Source: a virus. Taken from it: 32,617 nt of DNA. Positions within the stretch are counted from its first letter, which is position 1; every line of letters starts with the position of its first letter. The notes under the pieces are model-generated. The model was not told where the DNA came from. It did no database searches and saw only the letters and a program-made list of their open reading frames with translations. The position numbers were made by a program, and so were the translations under genes. Below are positions 13,678-21,087 of this stretch, piece after piece. The stretch covers positions 1-32,617 of the IMG/VR virus record IMGVR_UViG_3300042691_013694; one strand, given 5' to 3'.

Positions 13678-14340
13678 ATGAAATATTATCTTCATGATTC
13701 TAATTCGTTTAATGATGAAAAAATAACAGAATTGTATCTTCAATTTGGATACGAAGGTTTAGGTTTATTCTATACTATTTTAGAAAAATTAGCCTTACAA
13801 GAGAAACCAATTAAGACAAAAGTTCTTAAACATCAGTTAAATGTTGGAAAAAAATTAGAGAAAATTTGGTCTTTTATTGAAGAAATTGATTTGATTTCTT
13901 CTAATAATGGCGATACTTTTAACAAACAATTGCTAAACTATAGCAAAAAGTATCAAGTTTCTAAAGAAAAAAATGCAAAACGTATTTTAGAATGGCGTGA
14001 AAATCAAGTAGTTAGCGAAAATGTAACAAGTTCAGAACATGTTAGTAACACCGATAAAGTAAAAGAAAGTAAAGTAAAAGAAAGTAAAGTAAAGTTAAGT
14101 GATATATTAACTCCACATCAACATAGTTTTGAATTAGGAGATGAATATGAAAATTTTTATTCTTACTGGTCAGAAAAAAATAAATCTGGAAAGGAACGTT
14201 GGGAATCTGAAAAATTCTTTGATATTAGCAGAAGGATTAAAACTTGGATGAATAATAAAACTAAATTTAACAACAATGGAAATACTACAGAAAAACTTGG
14301 CACTAGTGCAGCAAGAATGGAAGCCATTAGGAAGTGGTAA
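13678..14340 (+). CDS. Replisome organiser, DUF4373 (Lin1244/Lin1753-like) N-terminus
   Basis: 220 residues. The N-terminal domain (about residues 1-95) reads YYLHDSNSFNDEKITELYLQFGYEGLGLFYTILEKLA, the winged-helix domain called DUF4373 or Lin1244/Lin1753-like. It occurs in DnaD-like phage replication initiators that bind the phage origin and load the host helicase. A linker follows, with a repeated VKESK element (about 127-139) encoded by a DNA tandem repeat. The C-terminal segment (YENFYSYWSEKNKSGKERWESEKFFDISRRIKTW) is common in phage replication proteins. It follows the small RNA terminator by a few bases and overlaps the next gene by 65 bases. Confidence 0.83.
   Translation: MKYYLHDSNSFNDEKITELYLQFGYEGLGLFYTILEKLALQEKPIKTKVLKHQLNVGKKLEKIWSFIEEIDLISSNNGDTFNKQLLNYSKKYQVSKEKNAKRILEWRENQVVSENVTSSEHVSNTDKVKESKVKESKVKLSDILTPHQHSFELGDEYENFYSYWSEKNKSGKERWESEKFFDISRRIKTWMNNKTKFNNNGNTTEKLGTSAARMEAIRKW
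14056..14095 (+). repeat. Short tandem repeat inside replisome organiser, possible iterons
   Basis: About two and a half copies of a 15-base unit (aaagtaaaagaaagt) encode the KVKES repeats of the linker. Origins of lambdoid and similar phages lie as repeats inside the initiator gene, so this could be an origin with iterons. It could equally be simple coding low complexity. Confidence 0.45.
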
Positions 14341-15019
14341 TGCATTAGCTATACAACTAGCACAGAGCACTAATAGTTTACGTCTAAGCAACGATGAAGA
14401 TCTTAAGCAAATACTACGTTACTGTATGGTTTTAGTAGGCTTACGAGGAAACAATTTGCCTACCGAAGAAGAGAAGTTTGTGTTAACTAATTTTGTTAGA
14501 TCTAATTTTGGAAATCAAACATCAGCTGAAATTAAAATTGCATTTGAAATGGCAGTTTCAGGTAAATTACAAGTAGATGCTAAATGTTATGAAAATTTTA
14601 GTTGCGAATACTTTGGAAGAATTATGAATGCTTATGTTGAATATGCAAGAGAAGAAATTAAAAATTTACCTAAACAAATAGAGCCTATGAAAGAAAAACC
14701 AACAGAAAAAGAATTAAAAAAACAAGCCATTGATACGGCTAATGAGTATGCAAAGCAGATTAAATATTGCGAAGAAAATAATAAGAAGTTTACATTTATA
14801 GCAGGAGGCTTATCAATTTTATTTGATTACTTAGAACAATTTAAGATTCCGACAATATCAAAAGAAGAGCGAATTGAACTTTGGGAAAAGTATTCTAATT
14901 ATTTTGATTTAGAAGACAGAAAAATTCAATGCAAAACTCAAGGTTACATTAAATTTATTAACTCATTAGTTACATTTGATTGTCATATAGATGACGATGG
15001 AACTATTAAACCAAATTAA
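14276..15019 (+). CDS. Replication-associated protein, probable helicase-loader partner
   Basis: 247 residues, starting in another frame within the end of the organiser gene. The central helical region (LKQILRYCMVLVGLRGNNLPTEEEKFVLTNFV ... EIKIAFEMAVSGKLQVDAKCYENFSCEYFGRIMNAY, about residues 43-118) is one I recognise in Bacteroidetes phages directly after DUF4373-type genes. There is no Walker A motif, so it is not an AAA+ loader of DnaC type. The C-terminal half is charged and helical. A role as helicase loader or primosome component is inferred from its constant position. The 65-base overlap suggests coupled translation. Confidence 0.72.
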   Translation: MEILQKNLALVQQEWKPLGSGNALAIQLAQSTNSLRLSNDEDLKQILRYCMVLVGLRGNNLPTEEEKFVLTNFVRSNFGNQTSAEIKIAFEMAVSGKLQVDAKCYENFSCEYFGRIMNAYVEYAREEIKNLPKQIEPMKEKPTEKELKKQAIDTANEYAKQIKYCEENNKKFTFIAGGLSILFDYLEQFKIPTISKEERIELWEKYSNYFDLEDRKIQCKTQGYIKFINSLVTFDCHIDDDGTIKPN

Positions 15020-15021
15020 AA

Positions 15022-15288
15022 ATGAATATTTTATCAGAAGCAAATAAGATCATTAATGAAAGATCTGAAGAAAAAGAAAGAATGTATGGTCCATTTGAAG
15101 AAGGAATGGATAGAGCAGCAAAAATCGCAAGTGGTATGACAGGAAAAGATATTAATGGTAAAGACATGTACGCATGTATGATAGCATTAAAATTATCTAG
15201 ACATAGTTATAACTATAAAGAAGACAATCTATTAGATGCTGTTGCATACATTGGATCATTAAATAATTACATAATTAAAACTAAATAA
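15022..15288 (+). CDS. DUF6378-like phage protein
   Basis: 88 residues: ANKIINERSEEKERMYGPFEEGMDRAAKIASGMTGKDINGKDMYACMIALKLSRHSYNYKEDNLLDAVAYIGSLN. The pattern (ERMYG.F, a middle helix with ALKLSR, then DN..DA.AYIG) matches the DUF6378 family. This family is widespread in phages and helical, with a conserved Asp/Glu-rich C-terminal helix reminiscent of all-alpha nucleotide pyrophosphatases. Its activity is not established. It lies just upstream of the base-modification cassette and could serve nucleotide metabolism. Confidence 0.75.
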   Translation: MNILSEANKIINERSEEKERMYGPFEEGMDRAAKIASGMTGKDINGKDMYACMIALKLSRHSYNYKEDNLLDAVAYIGSLNNYIIKTK

Positions 15289-15289
15289 C

Positions 15290-16246
15290 ATGAAAATTGG
15301 AATGATTGGTATAGTAAACAACTTAAGCACAAGGCTTAGTTCACATAATGCAGGATGGACTTACGTAAGTAGATCTGCGTTAGAAACGTATTTTAATACT
15401 AAAGTAGAAATATTAGATAATTCTATTGACTATCAAAACTATGATGTATTAATAATTAACGAAGGTGTAAATTATAAAGAAAATGTATTTAACTTTTTTG
15501 GAGGTGTACAAGATAAACAAATAGATTCTTTAACAAGATTTGCTAATTTTAAAAGAAAAGTGTACTGTGTTAATACTCATATTAATTATAACATATTAAT
15601 TGCTAAAAGAAAAGAATTAAAAGATTTGCAATTAACTTTTAATATACCAGAAGTAATTGATCTTAGTAAAGTTTCTAGCAAATTAGTATTAGGTGATAGC
15701 CACTCATTATCTGCTTATCAAAAAGGATATGCAATTAGTAGAAATGATGGAAAGACTTTGCATGGTTTTTTAAAGATAGGTATTAAAAACTTTATAGAAA
15801 AAAACGTAGACACTCTTGTTTTTTATGCTGGTAATATTGACATTCGATTCCACTTACACAAGTTTGGAAAAGATGGAATTGATAAATTATTAAAAGAATT
15901 AGAAAATCAATTGCAAGAATTAAATTTAAAATCAATAACTTTAGTTCAGCTTATTCCAATTGAAGATGAATCAAGAAAATTACCTGGAACTGGTTTATAC
16001 AAAGGCGAACCGTTTTATGGATCTAGACAAATAAGGTCAGAATTAGTTTTATATTTTAATCAAAAACTTTATGACATGTGCGCACCTTATTATAATTATA
16101 AGTGCTTATCTTGGAATTTTGACTATAACAATTTTTCTTTTGATTGCATGGAAGCAAAGCAATCTGTTCATATTAGACCTTCTTATTATTTAAACCTTAA
16201 AGACTACATAAATGGAAATGATCAACACTTTTTTGGAGTATTATAA
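15290..16246 (+). CDS. SGNH/GDSL-like protein in base-modification cassette
   Basis: 318 residues. The N-terminal half (about 1-135) looks like an alpha/beta substrate-binding domain. From about residue 139 the sequence has SGNH-type blocks: VLGDSHSLSAYQKGY (block I, GDS with the candidate nucleophile Ser), FYAGNIDIRFHLHKFG (block III, G-N), and a late SVHIRPSYY His that could complete the site. SGNH enzymes are esterases or acyltransferases. It starts the run of genes 15290-18948 that all fit base hypermodification, so it may add or trim a group on the modified base. I do not know a characterised member in this role. Confidence 0.62.
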   Translation: MKIGMIGIVNNLSTRLSSHNAGWTYVSRSALETYFNTKVEILDNSIDYQNYDVLIINEGVNYKENVFNFFGGVQDKQIDSLTRFANFKRKVYCVNTHINYNILIAKRKELKDLQLTFNIPEVIDLSKVSSKLVLGDSHSLSAYQKGYAISRNDGKTLHGFLKIGIKNFIEKNVDTLVFYAGNIDIRFHLHKFGKDGIDKLLKELENQLQELNLKSITLVQLIPIEDESRKLPGTGLYKGEPFYGSRQIRSELVLYFNQKLYDMCAPYYNYKCLSWNFDYNNFSFDCMEAKQSVHIRPSYYLNLKDYINGNDQHFFGVL

Positions 16247-16256
16247 AAAAGCAAAA

Positions 16257-17123
16257 ATGATGCAAGAATTAAAATATGAAGGTGCATCATATACAAAACA
16301 AGATATTAACGATGACCTTATTTGGCATATACCAATTTATGATGTTGTTAATAGAAAATATGCAGCATTTAGTTCTTTATTAGAAGCTATTGTTCACAAA
16401 GAAAAAGATCCTAAAGGTAATGGAATTAATTTTTTAAGAAATATACCTAAAGAAGATTTTATTGATCTTTGTTATTTATTTAGACTATGTGGTTCAGGAA
16501 TTAATTATAAACCTAAAGTAAAAATTAATGATGAACCATGGGGTACCCACGGTTTTGGTAACTTTTGGGTAGTAGAGTTACTTAGAAACGATATAAATAA
16601 TAGAAATGAATGGTTGCATTTTTTACCTTATTCTGATAAATTTTGTGATGTAAAAGGATATTTACTTCCAATGATTAAAGGTGGTTTAAAAAAATTTATT
16701 TTAAATGAATCAATATACTTAATTCATGATATTAAAAATTTTATTAAAAAATCTGGAAAGGTAGGAATAAAAGATATAGTTGATCATGGAAATAAATATC
16801 TTAAAGAAAAAGGATACATGAGACAAAATTTTGTTCTTACTGCATTTGCAATGGATTTGGCAGAATATTTCCCTGATCTAGTAGATAGAGATTCAGATGT
16901 TTACATTGGTTCTAATGCAAAAAAATGCTTGAAACTAATTTTACCAAATATGAAACACGATGAAGCGCTACGTTATCTTTGTGATATTACTGGCAATTTT
17001 TCTAAACCATATGATATGGAAGATGTTGCATGTGATTTTATAAGATACATGGACAACTTTCAATCTAATGAACATATTTTAATGAATAACAATAAAACTT
17101 ATACAAACAATGTTCATAAATAA
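16257..17123 (+). CDS. Putative base hypermodification enzyme, aGPT-Pplase-like
   Basis: 288 residues from the ATG at 16257, which follows an A-rich tract after the upstream stop (the in-frame ATG at 16212 would overlap by 35 bases). The layout resembles the alpha-glutamyl/putrescinyl thymine pyrophosphorylase (aGPT-Pplase) family, helix-hairpin-helix glycosylase-fold proteins. Key matches are HGFGNFWVVELLRND, then a long helical region with VDRDSDVYIGSNAKKCLKLI, and the C-terminal DMEDVACDFIRYM. The last resembles the family's E..LC.f.rY motif. These enzymes are thought to displace pyrophosphate from an activated hydroxymethyl base in phage DNA and attach an amino acid or amine. The family match is by eye; the neighbours strongly support it. 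Confidence 0.66.
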   Translation: MMQELKYEGASYTKQDINDDLIWHIPIYDVVNRKYAAFSSLLEAIVHKEKDPKGNGINFLRNIPKEDFIDLCYLFRLCGSGINYKPKVKINDEPWGTHGFGNFWVVELLRNDINNRNEWLHFLPYSDKFCDVKGYLLPMIKGGLKKFILNESIYLIHDIKNFIKKSGKVGIKDIVDHGNKYLKEKGYMRQNFVLTAFAMDLAEYFPDLVDRDSDVYIGSNAKKCLKLILPNMKHDEALRYLCDITGNFSKPYDMEDVACDFIRYMDNFQSNEHILMNNNKTYTNNVHK

Positions 17124-18012
17124 GCAAATAGGAAAACAAAATAATAATCTTAAAGATATGAATCTTAATGATTATTTAGATATAACTAAATCTTTTCAAT
17201 CTTCTTTTGACGATTTTGTTATAAAAGATGTTAACGGATTTAAAGTTATAGATGAATCTGTTGTATGTGCTGTAGGATATAAAGCAAGAGCAGGCGAATT
17301 TTTAATACAGCAATTAGTTGAACAAGGTATAAAAGAAGTAGTTTATGTTCAACCTAGGATTGGTTTTGCAGGAATATCTTTATCTTGGCTTTGCAAAAAA
17401 TATGGACTTGCATTAACACTTATTATGCCATCGTCAAAAGAAGTAAGCGATCATCAAGCTTTATGTATAGAATATGGTGCTAAGGTATTATTTGTAAGAA
17501 TAGCGGCAATGCCTAATGCTAATTTAATAGCAAAAAAATACGCAGAAAAAACAGGTTCATATTTTATTCCTCTTGGTTTAAATCACCCTTATGTTATAGC
17601 AGCAGGAGTAAGACTAATTCATGATTTTTTTTTAGAAATAGAAAAGCCTAAAACAATGTGGTCCGTTATATCTACAGGAGTTTTAGCAAGAAGTTTACAG
17701 ATAGCATTGCCTAATACAGAGTTTAAGGCTGTTGCTGTATCTAGGAATATACAGCAAGGTGAATTAGGGTCAGCAGAATTTTTTACTTATCATAAACCAT
17801 TTGAATCTAAATCAGATCTTATACCAATTGAATTTAACTGTGAAAATAGTTATGATGCAAAAGGTTGGGATTATATTAATAAATTTGGTAAATTTGGTGA
17901 CTGGTTCTTTAACGTAGCCGGAGAAGCAGAAAAACCTACTATTGAAAAAAGATTAATTAACTCTTATCGTGATTGGAACGACTTAAAAGACTTTACTAAC
18001 TATGGAATTTAA
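17110..18012 (+). CDS. PLP-dependent enzyme, tryptophan-synthase-beta fold
   Basis: 300 residues. Residues about 50-200 follow fold-type-II PLP enzymes (TrpB, threonine dehydratase): AVGYKARAGEFLI with Lys58 as the probable Schiff-base lysine, YVQPRIGFAGISLSWLCKKYGLALTLIMP in place of the usual SSGNHG loop, and EYGAKVLFV. VISTGVLARSLQIALP follows, then AVAVSRN. The altered loop indicates a substrate unlike free serine or threonine. Related PLP enzymes accompany aGPT-Pplase genes in hypermodified phages, where PLP enzymes decarboxylate or trim the added amino acid on DNA. Start at 17110 overlaps the previous gene by 14 bases; ATG 17158 is an alternative. Confidence 0.76.
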   Translation: MFINKQIGKQNNNLKDMNLNDYLDITKSFQSSFDDFVIKDVNGFKVIDESVVCAVGYKARAGEFLIQQLVEQGIKEVVYVQPRIGFAGISLSWLCKKYGLALTLIMPSSKEVSDHQALCIEYGAKVLFVRIAAMPNANLIAKKYAEKTGSYFIPLGLNHPYVIAAGVRLIHDFFLEIEKPKTMWSVISTGVLARSLQIALPNTEFKAVAVSRNIQQGELGSAEFFTYHKPFESKSDLIPIEFNCENSYDAKGWDYINKFGKFGDWFFNVAGEAEKPTIEKRLINSYRDWNDLKDFTNYGI

Positions 18013-18649
18013 TACAGCAAACGATGTGTTTGAATTTTACTACAAAAAAATATCAAACGAAGGAATTGATTTTAGTAATACTAAAGCATTATTTAATCAA
18101 GGTTTTACTATACTAAAACCTATGGATAATAACATAACCGCAGATTTTAGAAATTGGAATTTAAAATATGCAAAAGCAGAATACGATTGGTATACATCAG
18201 GAGACCGTAATATAAAAGCACTAGGTGACATATATGGAAAAATACCAAGTATTTGGTTAAAGATGGCAGATGAAAACGGAAATGTAAATTCTAATTACGG
18301 TTGGCAATGGAAAAGAAATAACCAATTATCAAATGTTATTAATGTTTTAAAGACAAACAAAGGATCAAGACAAGCGGCAATTAGTATTTATGACGCTAAA
18401 GAAATAAATACTTATAAATATGATACGCCTTGCACTTATGCAGTACAGTTTACGATAATTGATAATAAATTAAACATGTCTGTTCTTATGAGGTCTAATG
18501 ATCTGTGGTTTGGTTTCTGCAATGATCAATATTGTTTCTCTAGACTTCAATGGTATGTCTCTAATGAATTAGGAATAAGCATTGGTAGTTATTACCATTA
18601 TGCTCACAATTTACATATTTACAATAACTTTTTAAACATACAAAAATGA
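18002..18649 (+). CDS. Thymidylate-synthase-like dNMP hydroxymethylase
   Basis: 215 residues. Thymidylate synthase fold landmarks in order: Glu60 in KAEYDWYTSGDRNI (matches E..WF..G), Tyr99-Gly100-Trp103 in NYGWQW, nucleophile Cys144 in DTPCTYAVQF, RSND (164-167), and His205/Tyr207 in HIY. At the position of E. coli TS Asn177, eight residues after the conserved Asp, this protein has Asp175 (GFCND). T4 dCMP hydroxymethylase also has Asp there, and an Asn-to-Asp change shifts TS toward dCMP. It would make 5-hydroxymethyl-dCMP or -dUMP from methylene-tetrahydrofolate as feedstock for the cassette. It is shorter than TS (about 264 residues). Confidence 0.82.
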   Translation: MEFNTANDVFEFYYKKISNEGIDFSNTKALFNQGFTILKPMDNNITADFRNWNLKYAKAEYDWYTSGDRNIKALGDIYGKIPSIWLKMADENGNVNSNYGWQWKRNNQLSNVINVLKTNKGSRQAAISIYDAKEINTYKYDTPCTYAVQFTIIDNKLNMSVLMRSNDLWFGFCNDQYCFSRLQWYVSNELGISIGSYYHYAHNLHIYNNFLNIQK

Positions 18650-18948
18650 AATTAACAAACGAATTTGATTCAGTTAGAACATGGGCAAATAATAAAGGTA
18701 TACTTGCCAAAGGTGATCCAAAAACACAGTTCATAAAATTATTAGAAGAGGTAGGAGAATTATCTAGATCAATATTAAAAAATAACGATACAGAATTTAT
18801 AGATGCTATAGGCGATTGTGTTATTGTTTTAACAAACCTTGCTGCAATAAAAGGTTACACTATCGAAGAATGTATAAATTCCGCTTATCAAGAAATAAAA
18901 AGCAGAACAGGTAAAATGGAAAATGGAACTTTTGTAAAAGATAAATAA
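18646..18948 (+). CDS. MazG-like nucleotide pyrophosphohydrolase
   Basis: 100 residues, the size of a single MazG-type domain. The metal-binding acidic motif is KLLEEVGELS (Glu34, Glu35, Glu38), followed by FIDAIGDCVIVLTNLAA (Asp53, Asp57). These enzymes hydrolyse dNTPs to dNMP and pyrophosphate. Next to a nucleotide hydroxymethylase it would remove the unmodified dNTP or supply the dNMP substrate. The 4-base ATGA overlap with the hydroxymethylase gene indicates coupled expression. Confidence 0.9.
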   Translation: MKLTNEFDSVRTWANNKGILAKGDPKTQFIKLLEEVGELSRSILKNNDTEFIDAIGDCVIVLTNLAAIKGYTIEECINSAYQEIKSRTGKMENGTFVKDK

Positions 18949-19151
18949 TGAAAAAAATATTAATATCAATAATTGCTTTATTATTAATTGGTTTTATATT
19001 TTATCAATTAAACAATATTAAAGTAGTTAAAAAAAGAATTATTTTTATTGATAAATTTGGAATTATTACTCACGAAGATATTTATACGGATACAATAGAT
19101 TTAAAATTGTACACAAGTCACGGAAGATTAAAAAATCAAAACATTAAATAA
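18948..19151 (+). CDS. Small N-terminally anchored membrane protein
   Basis: 67 residues with one hydrophobic segment at about residues 3-21 (ILISIIALLLIGFIFYQL) after a short basic start. A small polar domain follows, with repeating Lys/Ile/Asp and predicted beta strands. It overlaps both neighbours by one base pair of TAATG type. It could be an anchored periplasmic or cytoplasmic peptide. No family recognised; it separates the MazG gene from the nuclease. Confidence 0.6.
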   Translation: MKKILISIIALLLIGFIFYQLNNIKVVKKRIIFIDKFGIITHEDIYTDTIDLKLYTSHGRLKNQNIK

Positions 19152-19501
19152 TGAGGAATGAATACGAGCATAAGTTACAAGTTGCAATTTGCCATTGGTT
19201 AGATTTTACACAAGACTTTTATTACTTTGCCATTCCAAACGGAGGTGCAAGACATAGGTTAGTTGCAATCAAATTAAAATTAGAAGGTGCAAAGGCTGGA
19301 GTCGCTGATATGTTTTGGATGATTTCCAACAAAAATTGGAAAGGTTTATTTGTTGAAGTAAAAATTGAAAAAGGAAGCCAACAACCTAATCAAAAAGCAT
19401 TTCAACAAATTGCACTTGCACATGGGTATTATTACACGATTGTTAGAAGGTTAGAAGATTGTGAAGAACTCATAAGAAAATTTAAAGCAGATGAGATTTG
19501 A
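19151..19501 (+). CDS. VRR-NUC domain nuclease
   Basis: 116 residues, the size of a stand-alone VRR-NUC domain, a PD-(D/E)xK-type fold related to Holliday junction resolvases. Visible landmarks: an N-terminal acidic helix (NEYEHKLQVAICHWL), FAIPNGGAR at about 26-34, GVADMFWM with Asp53, the FVEVK motif with Glu69 and Lys71, and the following GSQQPNQKAF helix. Stand-alone phage members cut branched DNA or ends. It probably resolves recombination intermediates made by ERF-type annealing, or trims branched DNA before packaging. Confidence 0.9.
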   Translation: MRNEYEHKLQVAICHWLDFTQDFYYFAIPNGGARHRLVAIKLKLEGAKAGVADMFWMISNKNWKGLFVEVKIEKGSQQPNQKAFQQIALAHGYYYTIVRRLEDCEELIRKFKADEI

Positions 19502-19710
19502 AAGAAAATTATAGGAATGCTATTAAATGGATTGATAAGATGTTACAATATCCAACAAGACAAATACAAATTGATTGTGCTACCTATTTAGATTTGAATT
19601 TTAGCCTTCAAGTAAATAAAAACAGAATACTAATGAACGATGGATCTTCATATCCAGCTTACAGACAAACAAAAAAAATTAAAGATTATTTAGAATTTTG
19701 CAATTTTTAA
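19498..19710 (+). CDS. Small hypothetical protein, probable TTG start
   Basis: 70 residues. The frame opens with TTG at 19498, overlapping the nuclease stop (TTGA), which fits the coupled layout of neighbouring genes; the first in-frame ATG is only at 19540. It is basic, with mixed helix and strand (NAIKWIDKMLQYPTRQIQIDCATYLDLNFSLQVNKNRI). No known domain. Start choice is uncertain. Confidence 0.5.
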   Translation: MKENYRNAIKWIDKMLQYPTRQIQIDCATYLDLNFSLQVNKNRILMNDGSSYPAYRQTKKIKDYLEFCNF

Positions 19711-19723
19711 TTTAAATTTACAC

Positions 19724-19960
19724 ATGGAAAATTTTAATTATAAGTTTAATTACGAGGGAGTTATAAAAGATCAAGTTAATAATCCCGAGCATTACCAAAG
19801 TAATGGAATTGAAGTGATTGACATAATTGATTGTTTTAATCTTAATTTTAATTTAGGTAATTCAATTAAATATATTTTAAGGTGCGATAAGAAAGGAAAT
19901 AAGAAACAAGATCTTGAAAAAGCAATTTGGTATTTAAAAAGAGAGTTACAAAAATTCTAG
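19724..19960 (+). CDS. DUF3310 protein
   Basis: 78 residues with the full DUF3310 signature: NNPEHYQSNGIEVIDIIDCF, then FNLGNSIKYILRCDKKGNKKQDLEKAIWYLKRE. This small helical family is very common in phages, usually in nucleotide metabolism and replication regions. It is sometimes labelled nucleotide kinase, although it lacks a P-loop and no activity is firmly established. No P-loop kinase for the hydroxymethyl base was found elsewhere, so this protein should not be assumed to fill that role. Confidence 0.92.
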   Translation: MENFNYKFNYEGVIKDQVNNPEHYQSNGIEVIDIIDCFNLNFNLGNSIKYILRCDKKGNKKQDLEKAIWYLKRELQKF

Positions 19961-19976
19961 TTCTAAAAAATAAAAA

Positions 19977-20456
19977 GTGAATGCAATAGATCATCTTGTT
20001 AAGCGACATCGACATTGGATTAACATTGTACGAAAGTTTGGCGAGGTGACTTATGCAGAAGATATAGTTCAAGAAGCATACATAAAGATCTTAGATTTAA
20101 ATAAAGAAATAAATGAGGCATATTTCTATTATACGTTAAGATCATTAACTATGAATCTTCATTCTAAAAAGATTATTAAAATAGAAATAACAAAAGAAAT
20201 AGAATATCTTTTAATAGAGTCTCAAGAAGACAATGCAATTTTAGAAATTACAAAACCTTATTATGATTACATCGCAACATGGGATTATTATGATCAAATG
20301 TTATTTTCTATATATTTAAAAAAAGGAATATCAATGCGTAAAATGTCAAGAGAATCAGGCATATCATTTACATCTATTTATAACACAATCAGAAATTGTA
20401 AAAACAAATTAAAACAATGGGCAAAAGAAAATCACAAGGACTTGGAGATTCAATAG
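19977..20456 (+). CDS. RNA polymerase sigma-factor-like protein (ECF type)
   Basis: 159 residues from a GTG start. The N-terminal part (about residues 8-60) resembles sigma region 2: a helix with HRHWINIVRKFG, then YAEDIVQEAYIKILD, the classic DDIVQE..I.. motif of ECF sigmas, and YFYYTLRSLTMN. The C-terminal part (about 105-150) resembles region 4, a helix-turn-helix with GISMRKMSRESGISFTSIYNTIRNCKNKLKQW. It sits just before the terminase genes, a natural place for a late-gene activator. It may direct RNA polymerase to the repeated CGTTTATAC motif upstream of late genes; this is inference. Confidence 0.78.
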   Translation: MNAIDHLVKRHRHWINIVRKFGEVTYAEDIVQEAYIKILDLNKEINEAYFYYTLRSLTMNLHSKKIIKIEITKEIEYLLIESQEDNAILEITKPYYDYIATWDYYDQMLFSIYLKKGISMRKMSRESGISFTSIYNTIRNCKNKLKQWAKENHKDLEIQ

Positions 20457-20791
20457 AGAAGTTTACAGAAGCAACAGGCATTAAAGCAGGAGTTGAGAAA
20501 TTATCGGAAGCAATCGGATTTGATTGTGGTTGTGATAAAAGAAAAGAAGTATTAAATAAGTTATTCCCTTACAACAATCCAGAATGTTTATCAATTGAGG
20601 ACTACGATTATTTGACTAACTTTTTTGCAGCAAATCACGAAACAATCACTCCTATGATACAGGCTGAATTGTCAGAGATCTATCTACACGTTTTTAATGT
20701 TAGGTTACAACAAACAAGTTGTGATTCATGCTGGAGAGATACTATTGGAAAATTACGGAAAGTTTACATGGAACATGAAACTAAAGTATAG
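20417..20791 (+). CDS. Conserved Bacteroidetes phage protein with CGC motif
   Basis: 124 residues, beginning within the last 40 bases of the sigma-like gene in another frame. The start MGKRKSQGLGDSIEKFTEATGI and the segment FDCGCDKRKEVLNKLFPYNNPECLSIEDYDYL are phrases I recognise in many Bacteroidetes phages just before the terminase genes. Cys residues in CGC and CDSC could bind a metal. Function unknown; a DNA-packaging or terminase accessory role is suggested by its constant position. Confidence 0.75.
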   Translation: MGKRKSQGLGDSIEKFTEATGIKAGVEKLSEAIGFDCGCDKRKEVLNKLFPYNNPECLSIEDYDYLTNFFAANHETITPMIQAELSEIYLHVFNVRLQQTSCDSCWRDTIGKLRKVYMEHETKV

Positions 20792-20814
20792 TTTGGATTT
20801 CAATTTTTTTCATT

Positions 20815-21087
20815 ATGGATGAGATAAAAAAACAAAGAGGAGGCGCAAGACCAAATTCAGGTAGATTAAAAAAGGATGAAGTAATTACTTTAATCGAAAC
20901 TATGGATTTAGTTAAAGTACCTGAAGCAGTATGGATTAAGTTAGCTGAAAGAGTTGATGAAGGTGATACTAATGCCATCAAGACTTGGTTACAATATAGG
21001 TATGGTATGCCAAAGCAAGTCATAGATCAAAACAATACGCACACAATTAACGATTTCGACATCAAAGACATTGTCAAATTTGAGTGA
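20815..21087 (+). CDS. terS: Terminase small subunit
   Basis: 90 residues. The N-terminus KKQRGGARPNSGRLKKDEV is the basic leader typical of small terminases. It is followed by a helical region with VWIKLAERVDEGDTNAIKTWLQYRYGMPKQ, usual for Bacteroidetes and Gram-positive-type TerS proteins. TerS recognises phage DNA and regulates the TerL motor during packaging. It lies immediately before TerL with a 4-base overlap (ATGA). It is short for the family, consistent with a minimal version. Confidence 0.82.
   Translation: MDEIKKQRGGARPNSGRLKKDEVITLIETMDLVKVPEAVWIKLAERVDEGDTNAIKTWLQYRYGMPKQVIDQNNTHTINDFDIKDIVKFE

Noticed and set aside
16212-16256. Earlier ATG at 16212 for the aGPT-Pplase-like gene
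   Set aside because: Would overlap the upstream gene by 35 bases, while ATG 16257 has a good A-rich leader just after the upstream stop; not excluded.
19866-20072. Minus-strand ORF around the start of the sigma-like gene
   Set aside because: Overlaps two well-supported + strand genes and has no recognisable protein pattern.
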